Shown: in pieces, positions 1 to 7,931 of the stretch
Position numbering within the stretch: the stretch's first letter is position 1
Layout: every line of letters begins with the position of its first letter
Assembly: GCA_040756085.1 (NCBI GenBank)
Contig: JBFMAE010000011.1
Location: 1-19,758 of the forward strand
From: JBFMAE01 sp040756085
GTDB taxonomy: Bacteria; Desulfobacterota; BSN033; UBA1163
DNA: 19,758 bases
Reading direction: 5' to 3'
Translations under genes and position numbers: made by a program
The notes under the pieces: generated by a model
Databases searched by the model: none
The model's input: the letters and a program-made list of their open reading frames with translations, nothing else
Told to the model about the DNA's origin: nothing

Positions 1-159
1 TTTTTTGATGTTAGTATTGACAAAGATAGAGTGAAGTGGTAGAAAACATGAAACCGAAATACTGAAAAAGAAGGTGACGAAATTTAATCTGTTTAACCTG
101 TCTGATTGCTATTATAAAGAAGTTTTTGCGTAAGGAAACAAACTTAAGGAGGTATTGGG
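1..159 (+). promoter_or_regulatory. Leader region upstream of the first TAXI gene
   Basis: No gene is visible in these first 159 bases. A TTGACA box at 17-22 is followed 17 bases later by TAGAAA (40-45), a weak match to a -10 box; this is the best promoter candidate. A strong ribosome binding site, AAGGAGG at 146-152, sits 7 bases before the GTG at 160 and fixes the start of the first gene. No terminator of an upstream gene can be recognised. The promoter is a guess from two hexamers only. Confidence 0.25.
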
Positions 160-1143
160 GTGAAACGATTTTCGATTACTTCCTGTTTGGTTTTTATAGC
201 CCTCCTCTTCTCCCTGACAATGAGCGAAGCCCAGGTGAAACCAGGTTGGCCAAAGGCAGTGACCATTGGGGCAGCTTCGGCAGGTGGAACTTACTATATC
301 TGGGTTGGAGGATTTATAAAATTGTTACAAGACAAAATGGGAATCCCAAGCTATATGGTGGTAACTGGAGGTCCTGTCCATAACACCCAATTGGTCGATA
401 CCAAGCAATCGGATTTGGGAATGGTGACAGCGACACCTTTATGGGAAGGATGGCACGGAGAGGGTTGGGCAAAGGGAAAGAAGCATCAGAATACGCGAGT
501 GATTTTTCCCATGTATGCCTCCTTCTTCCAGATGTATGCTCTGAAAAAGTCGGGGATTAAAAATATCCATGATCTTAATGGGAAAAGTGTTGGGGTAGGC
601 CCTGTGGGGGGAACGCCTGCCACTTACTGGCCCAAAATTCTTGAAATGGCAGGTGTTAAGCCAGGAAGAATCGTGAATGCAGAATCAGTCAATCTCAACA
701 TACAAATCGTGTATGGGACGCTTGATGCCAATAGCCAAGCGGTGGGGCTTCCTTGGGTGATCGTTACAGAAATCGAGACCACCCATGAGATCAATATCTT
801 GTCTATCCCTAAGGCAGATGCGGAAAAGTTCATTGCCAAATATCCTCTCTTTGCAACTGGGGTCATTCCAAAAGGATATTATAAGAGCAATAAGGATTTC
901 GATGTCGAGACGATCACGGTATGGAATTACATGATCTGTCATAAAGATGCCCCTGAGGATTTCATTTATGAGGTGGTCAAGAAGTCCTTCGAAAATGTCG
1001 ATATCATCATTGCTGCCCATGCATCAGCGAAGGAGATGAAGCCAGAGGCTATCGTTCATAGCCCCACACCCCTCCATCCAGGGGCAGCAAAGTACTATAA
1101 GGAGAAGGGGATCAAAATACCAGACAAGCTGATTCTCCCGTAA
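160..1143 (+). CDS. TAXI-family TRAP transporter solute-binding protein, copy 1
   Basis: This is a periplasmic binding protein that would capture a small organic anion and deliver it to a TRAP permease, most likely the one encoded at 2373. The 327-residue product starts with a Sec signal peptide (MKRF, then a hydrophobic stretch to about residue 21, with probable cleavage after SEA or SEAQ near residue 24-25). The mature part opens with VTIGAASAGGTYYIW, the typical TAXI opening, and contains the lobe-two region GKSVGVGPVGGTPATYWP near residues 142-160. Length is normal for the family. The GTG start is chosen because AAGGAGG lies 7 bases upstream. The next gene encodes a paralogue about 83% identical in its mature part (my hand alignment). 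The ligand cannot be read from sequence; known TAXI proteins bind carboxylates such as glutamate. Confidence 0.93.
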   Translation: MKRFSITSCLVFIALLFSLTMSEAQVKPGWPKAVTIGAASAGGTYYIWVGGFIKLLQDKMGIPSYMVVTGGPVHNTQLVDTKQSDLGMVTATPLWEGWHGEGWAKGKKHQNTRVIFPMYASFFQMYALKKSGIKNIHDLNGKSVGVGPVGGTPATYWPKILEMAGVKPGRIVNAESVNLNIQIVYGTLDANSQAVGLPWVIVTEIETTHEINILSIPKADAEKFIAKYPLFATGVIPKGYYKSNKDFDVETITVWNYMICHKDAPEDFIYEVVKKSFENVDIIIAAHASAKEMKPEAIVHSPTPLHPGAAKYYKEKGIKIPDKLILP

Positions 1144-1251
1144 AATTATTAACCATTCTTATTAATAGGAGGGGGGTGATTTAAATCCAATACTTTATAT
1201 TACTGATATGTTTCTTTTCATGAGCAAAAAATGTTTAAGGAGGTGTTCAGG

Positions 1252-2235
1252 ATGAAGCGATTTTTATTCGTTGTAAGTATTGCTGTCATTAGTATTTTCT
1301 TTTCACTTGCGTTGAGCGAAGCCCAGGTCAAACCGGGTTGGCCAAAAGCAGTGACCATTGGGGCGGCCCCTGTAGGTGGAACCTACTATATTTGGATGGG
1401 AGGATTTGCAAAACTGTTACATGACAAGATGGGAATTCCTGGCTCTGTGGAAGTGACCGGAGGCCCCGTCCATAACACCCAATTGGTCGATGCCAAGCAA
1501 ATAGATTTTGGACCGGTAACTGCTGGACCAGTATGGGAAGGATGGACCGGAGAAGGTTGGGCGAAAGGGAAGAAACATCAGAATCCGCGGGTCATCTTCC
1601 CCATGTATGCCACCTATTTCCAGATGTATGCTCTGAAGAAATCTGGAATAAAAAGCATCCATGACCTCAACGGAAAAAGTGTCGGTGTGGGTCCTGTAGG
1701 GGGGACACCAGCGACTTATTGGCCTAAAATCCTCGAGGCCGCAGGGATCAAACCAGGAAGAATTGCGAATGCTGGATCGGCTGACCTTAATTCTCAGCTA
1801 AAAGACGGGATGTTAGATGCGAATGGTCAATCCGTAGGACTTCCATGGGTGATCATCACAGAAATCGAGACCACTCATGAGATTAATATCCTGCCTATCC
1901 TCAAAGCCGATGCAGAAAAGTTCATTGCCAAATATCCTCTCTTTGCAACTGGGGTCATTCCAAAGGGGTATTATAAAAGCAATAAGGATCACGATATTGA
2001 AACGATCACCGTTTGGAACTACATGACCGTTCACAAGGATGCACCGGAGGACTTCGTTTATGAGGTCGTCAAGAGGACTTTCGAAAACGTCGATATTTTA
2101 ATCGCGGCTCATGCATCAGCGAAAGAGGTGAAACCGGAAGCTATTGTCACCAGTCCCATCCCTCTCCATCCTGGTGCGGTGAAGTACTACAAGGAGAAGG
2201 GGATTAAAATTCCAGACAAATTAATCCCAAAATAG
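1252..2235 (+). CDS. TAXI-family TRAP transporter solute-binding protein, copy 2
   Basis: This is a second exported TAXI binding protein, again 327 residues with a signal peptide ending at SEAQ, and about 83% identical to its neighbour over the mature region with no insertions or deletions. The start is ATG 1252. An in-frame ATG at 1231 is rejected because the strong AAGGAGG (1237-1243) would then lie inside the gene; from 1252 it is spaced 8 bases. Differences concentrate in a few patches, such as GSVE for SYMV near residue 63-67 and SADLNSQLKDG for SVNLNIQIVYG near residues 177-187, which may alter ligand preference. The 108-base gap to copy 1 shows no terminator, so the two are probably cotranscribed. 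One copy may serve as sensor or high-affinity variant, but nothing in the sequence shows this. Confidence 0.93.
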   Translation: MKRFLFVVSIAVISIFFSLALSEAQVKPGWPKAVTIGAAPVGGTYYIWMGGFAKLLHDKMGIPGSVEVTGGPVHNTQLVDAKQIDFGPVTAGPVWEGWTGEGWAKGKKHQNPRVIFPMYATYFQMYALKKSGIKSIHDLNGKSVGVGPVGGTPATYWPKILEAAGIKPGRIANAGSADLNSQLKDGMLDANGQSVGLPWVIITEIETTHEINILPILKADAEKFIAKYPLFATGVIPKGYYKSNKDHDIETITVWNYMTVHKDAPEDFVYEVVKRTFENVDILIAAHASAKEVKPEAIVTSPIPLHPGAVKYYKEKGIKIPDKLIPK

Positions 2236-2268
2236 AAAATGCTTAGGATAATGAATTGCAAGACAGGA

Positions 2269-2315
2269 TGTGCGGATGAACCGTTACAGACAATGGTCAT
2301 CCGCACAGATTTTTT
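2269..2315 (+). terminator. Rho-independent terminator between binding proteins and permease
   Basis: An 11-bp perfect stem (TGTGCGGATGA at 2269-2279 and TCATCCGCACA at 2297-2307) with a 17-base loop is followed by six T residues at 2310-2315. It lies 33 bases after the second TAXI stop codon and before the permease gene. This is a common way to make more binding protein than permease from one transcript through partial read-through; that role is inferred. Confidence 0.75.
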
Positions 2316-2320
2316 AAATC

Positions 2321-2350
2321 CCACCCCCTTTTCTAAAGGGGGGAGAGGAA
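2321..2350. repeat. C-rich/G-rich palindromic intergenic repeat
   Basis: CCCCCTTT (2324-2331) pairs with AAAGGGGG (2335-2342) across a 3-base loop. It belongs to the same C-run/G-run type as the palindromes near 4339, 4471, 13719 and 14203, and it lies just upstream of the permease ribosome binding region. Confidence 0.5.
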
Positions 2351-2372
2351 GGATTGGAAGAAGGGGGCCGTT

Positions 2373-4310
2373 ATGAAAGAAGAAAAGGTCGCCGACCTAA
2401 GGGAAGTGGAAAAGACACTTGAAGAGATGCATATCAAAGACGTTGAGGTCTCTCCGGGAAGGGAACTAAAAGGCCCATTTTATATCGCTGTCTTCATTGT
2501 CGGTCTTGCCATGAGTCTTTTCCATATCTATGTATTGACGATTCGAGCTATCGACCCCTGGTATTTCCGGACTATGCATGTCGTCTTTGCAGGAGTTTTA
2601 ATCTTTGCCTTAGTTCCGGGATGGAAGAAATCTCCCAAGGATCGAATTCACTATATCGACTACATTCTTATCCTCCTAATTATTGCTCCTGCAGCATACA
2701 TTTTTATTGAATTCGATGAGTGGATCTATCGGGTGGGCGTCGTCCCTAACAAATGGGATTTTTTCTTTTCCTGCCTATTTGTCATCGCAGTAGTGGAGAT
2801 GGCAAGGCGAGCCACGGGTTGGCCTTTAGCAATTTTGTCTGGCATTTTTATTCTTTATGGTTATTTCGGAAATTACATGCCCGGTCTCTTTTACCACAAA
2901 GGATATTCGTGGCCAAGGATGATGACCTATCTCTTCAGTCTGGATGGGATATTGAGCCTTCCCATCCTGGCCTCTGCCCACTATATCTTTCTCTTTGTCC
3001 TCTTCGGAGCATTTGTAGAAGCTTCAGGAGCCGGTAAGTTCTTTGTCGATTTTGCCCGATGTGCAGCAGGACGTTTGCGAGGAGGGCCGGCAAAGGTCTC
3101 CATTATCTCCAGTGCCATTATTGGAACAGCCTCAGGTTCCTCAGTAGCTAATGTTGTGGTGGATGGAGTATTCAATATACCCCTCATGAAGGCCAGTGGT
3201 TTTCGACCAGCAACGGCTGGAGCAGTGGAAGCAATGAACTCGACAGGAGGACAGATCATGCCTCCGGTGATGGGTGCAGGGGCATTTCTTATGGCAGAGA
3301 TTTTAGGAGTCCCCTACTCCAAGGTGGCACTGGCAGCAGTGATCCCAGCACTGATGTATTATACTGCCGCGTACTGGATGATCGACTTCTACTCAGCAGC
3401 GGCAGGATTGAGAGGGATGACAAGGGAAGAACTTCCGATTTTCAGGAGGATTATGGCAGAAAAAGGGTATCTTCTCGTTCCTATTGTGGTCTTACTGATC
3501 TCCCTGATGGTGTTAATGTACTCCCCTTATCGCTCCGCAATGTATGCCATCATTTCTCTTATCATTGTGAGCTGGGTGAGTAAGGCAAGCCGATTAGGTA
3601 TAAAGAGCATTGTGGAAACCCTCGCGAAAGGAGCGAGAGGGTCGATTGAGATTGCAGCCACCTGCGCAGCGGCTGGGATTATCGTGGGTGTCCTAACCCA
3701 AACCGGATTGGGAATGAAATTTGCGATGATCATCATCAACTATTCAGGAGGTAGTCTTCTTCTCGCTCTGTTCTTCACCATGTTGATTGCCATCATCCTC
3801 GGAATGGGTATGCCCACAACAGCCGCCTATGCCATATCTGCCTCTGTTCTGGCTCCTGCACTGATCCAGCTTAAGGTTCCTGCCATTGCCGCTCACCTCT
3901 TTATCTTCTATTTTGCCTGCCTTTCAGCGTTGACTCCTCCTGTGGCCTTGGCCTCCTTTGCTGCCGCTGCCATAGCCAATGCAAAGACCTGGGATGTCGG
4001 ATGGCAGGGGATGAAATTTGCGATTGCAGGTTTTCTTATCCCTTACATGTTTGTCTATGGCTCTGCCATGGTTTTAGTGGGAAGTCCGATGGAAATTACT
4101 TTTGCCATACTGACGGGCCTTGTAGGAACAATGGCACTGGCAGCCGCTGTCCAGGGATGGTTATTAGAGGATGCCCATTGGGTCGAGCGGGGCATTCTGT
4201 TAATTGCCGCCCTTTGCTTAATTAAACCCGGCTGGATTACCGATTTGATTGGCCTGGGATTGCTTATTGTCGTATTCGTCTATCAATACACAAAATTTAA
4301 GAAAAAATAA
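2373..4310 (+). CDS. TRAP transporter permease, fused 4TM/12TM subunits
   Basis: This inner-membrane permease imports an organic anion driven by a sodium or proton gradient, using the TAXI binding proteins encoded just upstream. The 645-residue protein matches the fused TRAP permease family in length. A soluble N-terminus of about 35 residues is followed by hydrophobic segments of the small (DctQ-like) unit and then the large DctM-like unit. The DctM signature GMGMPTT lies at residues 477-483 and is followed by FACLSALTPPVALASFAAAA. GTASGSSVANV and EAMNSTGGQIMPPVMGAGAF, near residues 250-310, are also typical of the large subunit. The last segment ends in a Lys-rich tail. The start ATG 2373 is preceded by a purine-rich GGAAGAAGGGGG (2356-2367). 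The family assignment is firm; the substrate is unknown. Confidence 0.95.
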   Translation: MKEEKVADLREVEKTLEEMHIKDVEVSPGRELKGPFYIAVFIVGLAMSLFHIYVLTIRAIDPWYFRTMHVVFAGVLIFALVPGWKKSPKDRIHYIDYILILLIIAPAAYIFIEFDEWIYRVGVVPNKWDFFFSCLFVIAVVEMARRATGWPLAILSGIFILYGYFGNYMPGLFYHKGYSWPRMMTYLFSLDGILSLPILASAHYIFLFVLFGAFVEASGAGKFFVDFARCAAGRLRGGPAKVSIISSAIIGTASGSSVANVVVDGVFNIPLMKASGFRPATAGAVEAMNSTGGQIMPPVMGAGAFLMAEILGVPYSKVALAAVIPALMYYTAAYWMIDFYSAAAGLRGMTREELPIFRRIMAEKGYLLVPIVVLLISLMVLMYSPYRSAMYAIISLIIVSWVSKASRLGIKSIVETLAKGARGSIEIAATCAAAGIIVGVLTQTGLGMKFAMIIINYSGGSLLLALFFTMLIAIILGMGMPTTAAYAISASVLAPALIQLKVPAIAAHLFIFYFACLSALTPPVALASFAAAAIANAKTWDVGWQGMKFAIAGFLIPYMFVYGSAMVLVGSPMEITFAILTGLVGTMALAAAVQGWLLEDAHWVERGILLIAALCLIKPGWITDLIGLGLLIVVFVYQYTKFKKK

Positions 4311-4518
4311 TTTTCATTTAACCTTCCTCCAAAACTATCCCCCCTCCCCCTTGACGGGGGAGGGGGGCAGAAAGGGGTGGACATAGGTTGACTTCCCTCC
4401 CCTTTACCCTGTTAAATAGGATTCTTTGTTTAGCCCCTGTTAGATGAAGTTTTCCATTTAACAGGGTTAATCCCCTCCCGCTGTGGGGAGGGGAGATTTT
4501 CTAGTATTATTTTAAATT
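4311..4518. repeat. Gap filled with nested palindromes (208 bases)
   Basis: No gene is seen here. Three structures fill the gap. A perfect 12-bp C/G palindrome, CCCCCCTCCCCC at 4339-4350 and its complement at 4356-4367, has loop TTGAC. A 12-bp inverted repeat, ACCCTGTTAAAT at 4406-4417 and ATTTAACAGGGT at 4456-4467, has a 38-base loop. A 9-bp hairpin, TCCCCTCCC at 4471-4479 and GGGAGGGGA at 4486-4494, is followed by GATTTT, so it may end transcripts coming from the permease. The last hairpin lies 24 bases before the next start codon. Confidence 0.6.
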
Positions 4519-5592
4519 ATGAAAAGATTACACCATATCGCTGTCATCCCGGGAGATGGAATTGGAGAAGAGGTGATTTCAGAAGGGGTTAAATGTTTAA
4601 GAGCTCTTTCCGAGATCTTTGAAAACGTTCAATTCGAACTCCAATATTTCCCCTGGGGGAGTGAATATTATCTTCAGCATGGAAAGATGATGCCGGAAGA
4701 GGGTCTGCATATCCTGAAGGATTTCAAGGCCATCTATCTCGGTGCAGTCGGTGATCCCAGAATTCCGGACGATGTGACCCTCCATGGACTTCTCCTCCCC
4801 ATCAAAATGGGATTTGACCTCTATGTGGGCCTCCGTCCTGTTTATCTCTTTCCAGGGGTAGAATCTCCACTGGCCAACATCTCTGGAGGAGAGATTGACA
4901 TCGTGGTCATTCGAGAAAATACAGAAGGAGAGTATTCGAACGTAGGGGGGATCGTTGGAGTTGAGGATCGAGAGTTAGCCGTCCAGAGTGGACTCTTCAC
5001 CCGAAAGGGAATGGAGAGGATTATTACTTTCGCTTTTGAATATGCGAAAGAAAAGGGGAGAAAGAAGATTACTTCTATCACGAAATCGAATGCCCAGCGA
5101 TACGGGATGGTCCTCTGGGACCGTATCTTTAAGGAGGTGGCTTCCCGATTTCCTGAGATTCGAACCGAGTCAAAACTGATCGATGCCGCCTGCATGGACG
5201 TGGTGCGGAATCCAAAGAGATACGACGTCATCGTCGCCTCAAACCTCTTTGCAGATATCCTCTCAGACCTTACTGCCTCTGTGACAGGTGGATTGGGGTT
5301 GACACCCGGAGCCAGTTTCAACCCAAAGGATAAAACCTTTCCTGGATTCTTTGATCCGGTTCATGGTTCTGCTCCGGATATCACCGGTAAAGGGCTGGCC
5401 AATCCCGTTGCAGCCATTCTCACGGCCAAGATGATGTTAGACTATCTGGGTGAGGCAGAGGCAGCCGATCTCTTATACCAGGCGGTCAGGCAGAATCTAT
5501 CTGAGAAAAGGGTTAGGACCATCGATCTGGGAGGACGTTCCAAAACAGACGAAGTCGGAGGCGATATCGTCAGAATTCTCCGATCCTTATAA
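4519..5592 (+). CDS. Decarboxylating dehydrogenase, D-malate/tartrate/isopropylmalate family
   Basis: This is a cytoplasmic NAD- and divalent-metal-dependent enzyme that oxidises and decarboxylates a 2-hydroxy acid. The 357 residues show PGDGIG at 11-16, RENTEGEYSNVGG at 132-144 with the family's catalytic Tyr139, TKSN with catalytic Lys189, the metal-binding aspartates Asp222, Asp246 and Asp250, and HGSAPDITGKGLANP at 282-296, which is the NAD-type cofactor loop. KMMPEE near residue 57, LRPVYLFPGV at 105-114 and the overall layout resemble tartrate dehydrogenase/D-malate dehydrogenase (TtuC/DmlA) more than LeuB, as I recall those sequences. No good ribosome binding site is spaced before ATG 4519; the nearest GGGGAGGGGAGA is over 20 bases away and within a hairpin. 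The nearby carboxylate transporter, malate dehydrogenase and fumarase fit a C4-acid substrate. Isocitrate or isopropylmalate dehydrogenase remain possible. Confidence 0.85.
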   Translation: MKRLHHIAVIPGDGIGEEVISEGVKCLRALSEIFENVQFELQYFPWGSEYYLQHGKMMPEEGLHILKDFKAIYLGAVGDPRIPDDVTLHGLLLPIKMGFDLYVGLRPVYLFPGVESPLANISGGEIDIVVIRENTEGEYSNVGGIVGVEDRELAVQSGLFTRKGMERIITFAFEYAKEKGRKKITSITKSNAQRYGMVLWDRIFKEVASRFPEIRTESKLIDAACMDVVRNPKRYDVIVASNLFADILSDLTASVTGGLGLTPGASFNPKDKTFPGFFDPVHGSAPDITGKGLANPVAAILTAKMMLDYLGEAEAADLLYQAVRQNLSEKRVRTIDLGGRSKTDEVGGDIVRILRSL

Positions 5593-5800
5593 AAAGAGGG
5601 TTCAAGGGTTCGAGGATTCGAGGGGTCAAGTTAAATAATTAAGACCTCACGTAATTGAGTTTTAAAAAACTTAAATATAATGATGCTATGATACAAAGAC
5701 GCTCTTGAAAAAGCACTTGAACCCATGAACCCTGGAAGAGATTTCTGGACTTCTTCAGAAATCTCGGAATCCTTGAACCCTTCGTTTAGGGAGGCAAAGA
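5593..5800 (+). promoter_or_regulatory. Gap with inverted word repeats and a candidate promoter
   Basis: Words of the type GGGTTCAA and GGATTCGAG at 5598-5630 recur inverted as CTTGAACCCATGAACCC at 5716-5732 and CCTTGAACCC at 5771-5780; the first pair matches 13 of 14 bases. A small hairpin, AGATTTCTG (5739-5747) with CAGAAATCT (5756-5764), lies just before the next gene. The A+T-rich middle has a perfect TATAAT at 5676-5681; the best upstream hexamer is TTGAGT at 5655-5660 with a short 15-base spacer. It would drive the acyl-CoA synthetase gene. Promoter confidence is low. Confidence 0.35.
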
Positions 5801-7381
5801 TTGATTCTAACTGAGACTTTAAAAAAGGCGGTCAAACTTTTTCCGCAAAAACAGGCGATTGTCTGTGGCGGAAAGCGGTGGACCTATCAAGAATTTTATG
5901 ATCGGATCAATCGTCTCTCCCGTTATCTGAAGGCTTCTGGGATTGAGAAGGGTGATAAGGTTGCCCTCCTCCATCCCAACTGTCACTATTTTTTAGAAGC
6001 TTATTATGGGATTGCACAGATCGGAGCGATCTCCGTCCCCATTAACTACCGACTCTCTCCCAAGGAGATCGCATTCATCCTTCAGGATTCGGAGTCGAAG
6101 CTATTGATTGCCGACCCAATGTTTCAAAAACAGATTGATCCCATCCGGGGGGAGATCCAAGAAATCGTAAAGATCCTATGGACCGGGGAAGATAAGATTT
6201 CAAGGGAGCCTCGAGATTTGAGATATGAGGCTATATTGGACCCGGGGGATTCTCATCTCTTTCATGAAGCTCCTATCACCGGCGAAGATGTTGCCCAGAT
6301 CTATTATACGAGTGGTACCACCGGTCGTCCCAAGGGGGTGATGTTATCTCATAAAAATGTGACAACCCATGCCCTCGGAACCATCGCAGAGGTTCATCTC
6401 ATAGATTCTGATGTTTGGATTCATGTGGCCCCGCTTTTTCATCTGGCGGATGCCTGGGCGACCTGGGCGATCACCTGGGTGGGAGGGACCCATGTATTAA
6501 TCAGGGAGTTTGATCCAAAAACAGTTCTGGAAACCATCGAGAGGGAAAAGGTGACCCTTACCAACCTCATCCCCACCATGCTCAACCTGATGGTCAATTA
6601 TCCTGATGTGGGGAAATACGATTACAGGAGTTTGAGGGTTTTACTCAGTGGAGGAGCCCCCATTGCCCCTGAAGTGGTCCGAAAAATTGTTGAGACCTTC
6701 AAATGCGATTATATCCAGACCTATGGGATGACCGAGACCAGTCCTTACCTGACCCTCTCCATTTTAAAAGACCATTTAAGAAAATTAACCTATGAGGATC
6801 AACTTCGGGTCAAATCGAAGACGGGTCGAGAATTCATCGGCGTCGAACTCAAAGTGGTCAATGACCGGGGAGAGGAGATTAAAAAGGATGAAAAAGAAGT
6901 CGGGGAGATCATTGTCAGGGGGGATATTGTAACAGAGGGATATTGGAAATTGCCTGAGGAAACCAGGAAGTCGATCAAAGATGGCTGGCTCTATACTGGC
7001 GATATGGCAGTGATGGATGAGGAGGGTTATGTAACAATCGTTGATCGAAAGAAGGATATGATCCTGACCGGTGGAGAAAATGTCTATTCGACAGAGGTTG
7101 AAAATATACTTTACATGCATCCTGCGATATTAGAATGTGCCGTCATCGGTGTTCCGGATCAGAAGTGGGGTGAGGCTGTAAAAGGGATAGTGGTGTTAAA
7201 ACCAGGCCAAAATACAACTGAGCAAGAAATCATCCGGTTCTGCAAAGACAGGATCGCCCATTACAAAGCTCCTAAATCGATCGATTTCATCGATGGCCTT
7301 CCGAGGACCGGTTCCGGAAAGATTCATAAGAAAGGATTAAGGGACAAATACTGGGAAGGCTATGTGAAGAAAGTTCATTAA
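5801..7381 (+). CDS. AMP-binding acyl-CoA synthetase
   Basis: This enzyme activates a carboxylic acid to its CoA thioester through an acyl-adenylate. The 526-residue protein has all core motifs of the ANL superfamily: P-loop YYTSGTTGRPKGV at 168-180, YGMTET at 308-313, YTGD at 398-401, DRKKDMILTGGENV at 415-428, and PRTGSGKI with the adenylation lysine Lys507. Length and motifs are normal for fatty-acyl or medium-chain/aromatic acyl-CoA ligases; chain or ring preference cannot be read reliably. The start is TTG 5801, supported by AGGGAGG at 5788-5794 spaced 6 bases, and residues from 1 on align well with the family's opening. It follows the carboxylate transporter and dehydrogenase, so the imported acid may be one of its substrates, but the 208-base gap means it could be expressed separately. 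Confidence 0.92.
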   Translation: MILTETLKKAVKLFPQKQAIVCGGKRWTYQEFYDRINRLSRYLKASGIEKGDKVALLHPNCHYFLEAYYGIAQIGAISVPINYRLSPKEIAFILQDSESKLLIADPMFQKQIDPIRGEIQEIVKILWTGEDKISREPRDLRYEAILDPGDSHLFHEAPITGEDVAQIYYTSGTTGRPKGVMLSHKNVTTHALGTIAEVHLIDSDVWIHVAPLFHLADAWATWAITWVGGTHVLIREFDPKTVLETIEREKVTLTNLIPTMLNLMVNYPDVGKYDYRSLRVLLSGGAPIAPEVVRKIVETFKCDYIQTYGMTETSPYLTLSILKDHLRKLTYEDQLRVKSKTGREFIGVELKVVNDRGEEIKKDEKEVGEIIVRGDIVTEGYWKLPEETRKSIKDGWLYTGDMAVMDEEGYVTIVDRKKDMILTGGENVYSTEVENILYMHPAILECAVIGVPDQKWGEAVKGIVVLKPGQNTTEQEIIRFCKDRIAHYKAPKSIDFIDGLPRTGSGKIHKKGLRDKYWEGYVKKVH

Positions 7382-7931
7382 ATGCTTCCTCCCATCATCC
7401 CATCGGGACGTAAACGAATTCCCAATAGCCGGTTTGCCACTTACGTACAATAAAATTGAGGCTTTAGGTTAAGGTTGAGGTTAAGAAGCCAGTCTCGTTT
7501 AGGGTCAAATGGTTAGGTTAAAAAAGATTGCAGACCTATGAAATGACCTCTTAACCAAACAGGCATCATTACCCTAACCCTTTAAAGGACATTTGCAAAA
7601 AGAGTCAGCGATGGCTTATACCTAAGAACTGAAACAACTGATCAAACGGGTGGTGTAGCACAAAAATATCACTATATATCAAATATGATTTTCAATAGAC
7701 TTAACGGCCTTGAACGAGGTTACAAACGTACCGAAATATATGTGCAACACCACGAGTAGAACAGACCCGGCCCCAGCGTTTAGTGTGAAAGAGAGAAGGT
7801 TGGGAATATCCAAGAATAAGTCTCTTTGAAAAGGAAACCCGGTTGAAAAAATATCATCCTTTTGATGTTGAGTAATTTATTTTCAAAACAGAGTTTGGTT
7901 TAAGAAGTTAAAAAATAGGGGAGAAATTATA
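7382..7931. other. 550-base stretch without a gene
   Basis: I see no open frame with coding character on either strand. It contains G+T words such as TTAGGTTAAGGTTGAGG (7464-7480) and GGTTAGGTTAA (7511-7521), answered by inverted words CTCTTAACC (7548-7556) and CCCTAACCC (7572-7580). A possible small inverted-repeat element lies at 7650-7753. The last 180 bases are A+T-rich and probably hold the promoter of the next gene, but no convincing -35/-10 pair stands out. A clear ribosome binding site, AGGGGAG at 7917-7923, ends the gap. Confidence 0.6.
7650..7753. mobile_element. Possible 104-bp miniature inverted-repeat element
   Basis: GTGGTGTAGCACA at 7650-7662 and TGTGCAACACCAC at 7741-7753 are inverted copies matching 12 of 13 bases, with weaker pairing continuing inward (5 of the next 8). 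The core has no coding capacity and no target-site duplication is obvious. It may be the relic of an insertion sequence or a non-autonomous element; equally it could be a chance hairpin. Confidence 0.3.

Noticed and set aside
1231..1251. Upstream ATG as the start of the second TAXI gene
   Set aside because: It would place the strong AAGGAGG inside the gene and add seven residues before a normal signal peptide; 1252 gives the same 327-residue length as the first copy.
4842..5321. A 159-codon open frame on the minus strand inside the dehydrogenase gene
   Set aside because: It lies wholly opposite a gene with intact catalytic motifs, has no ribosome site, and its translation has no recognisable domain; it is a shadow frame.
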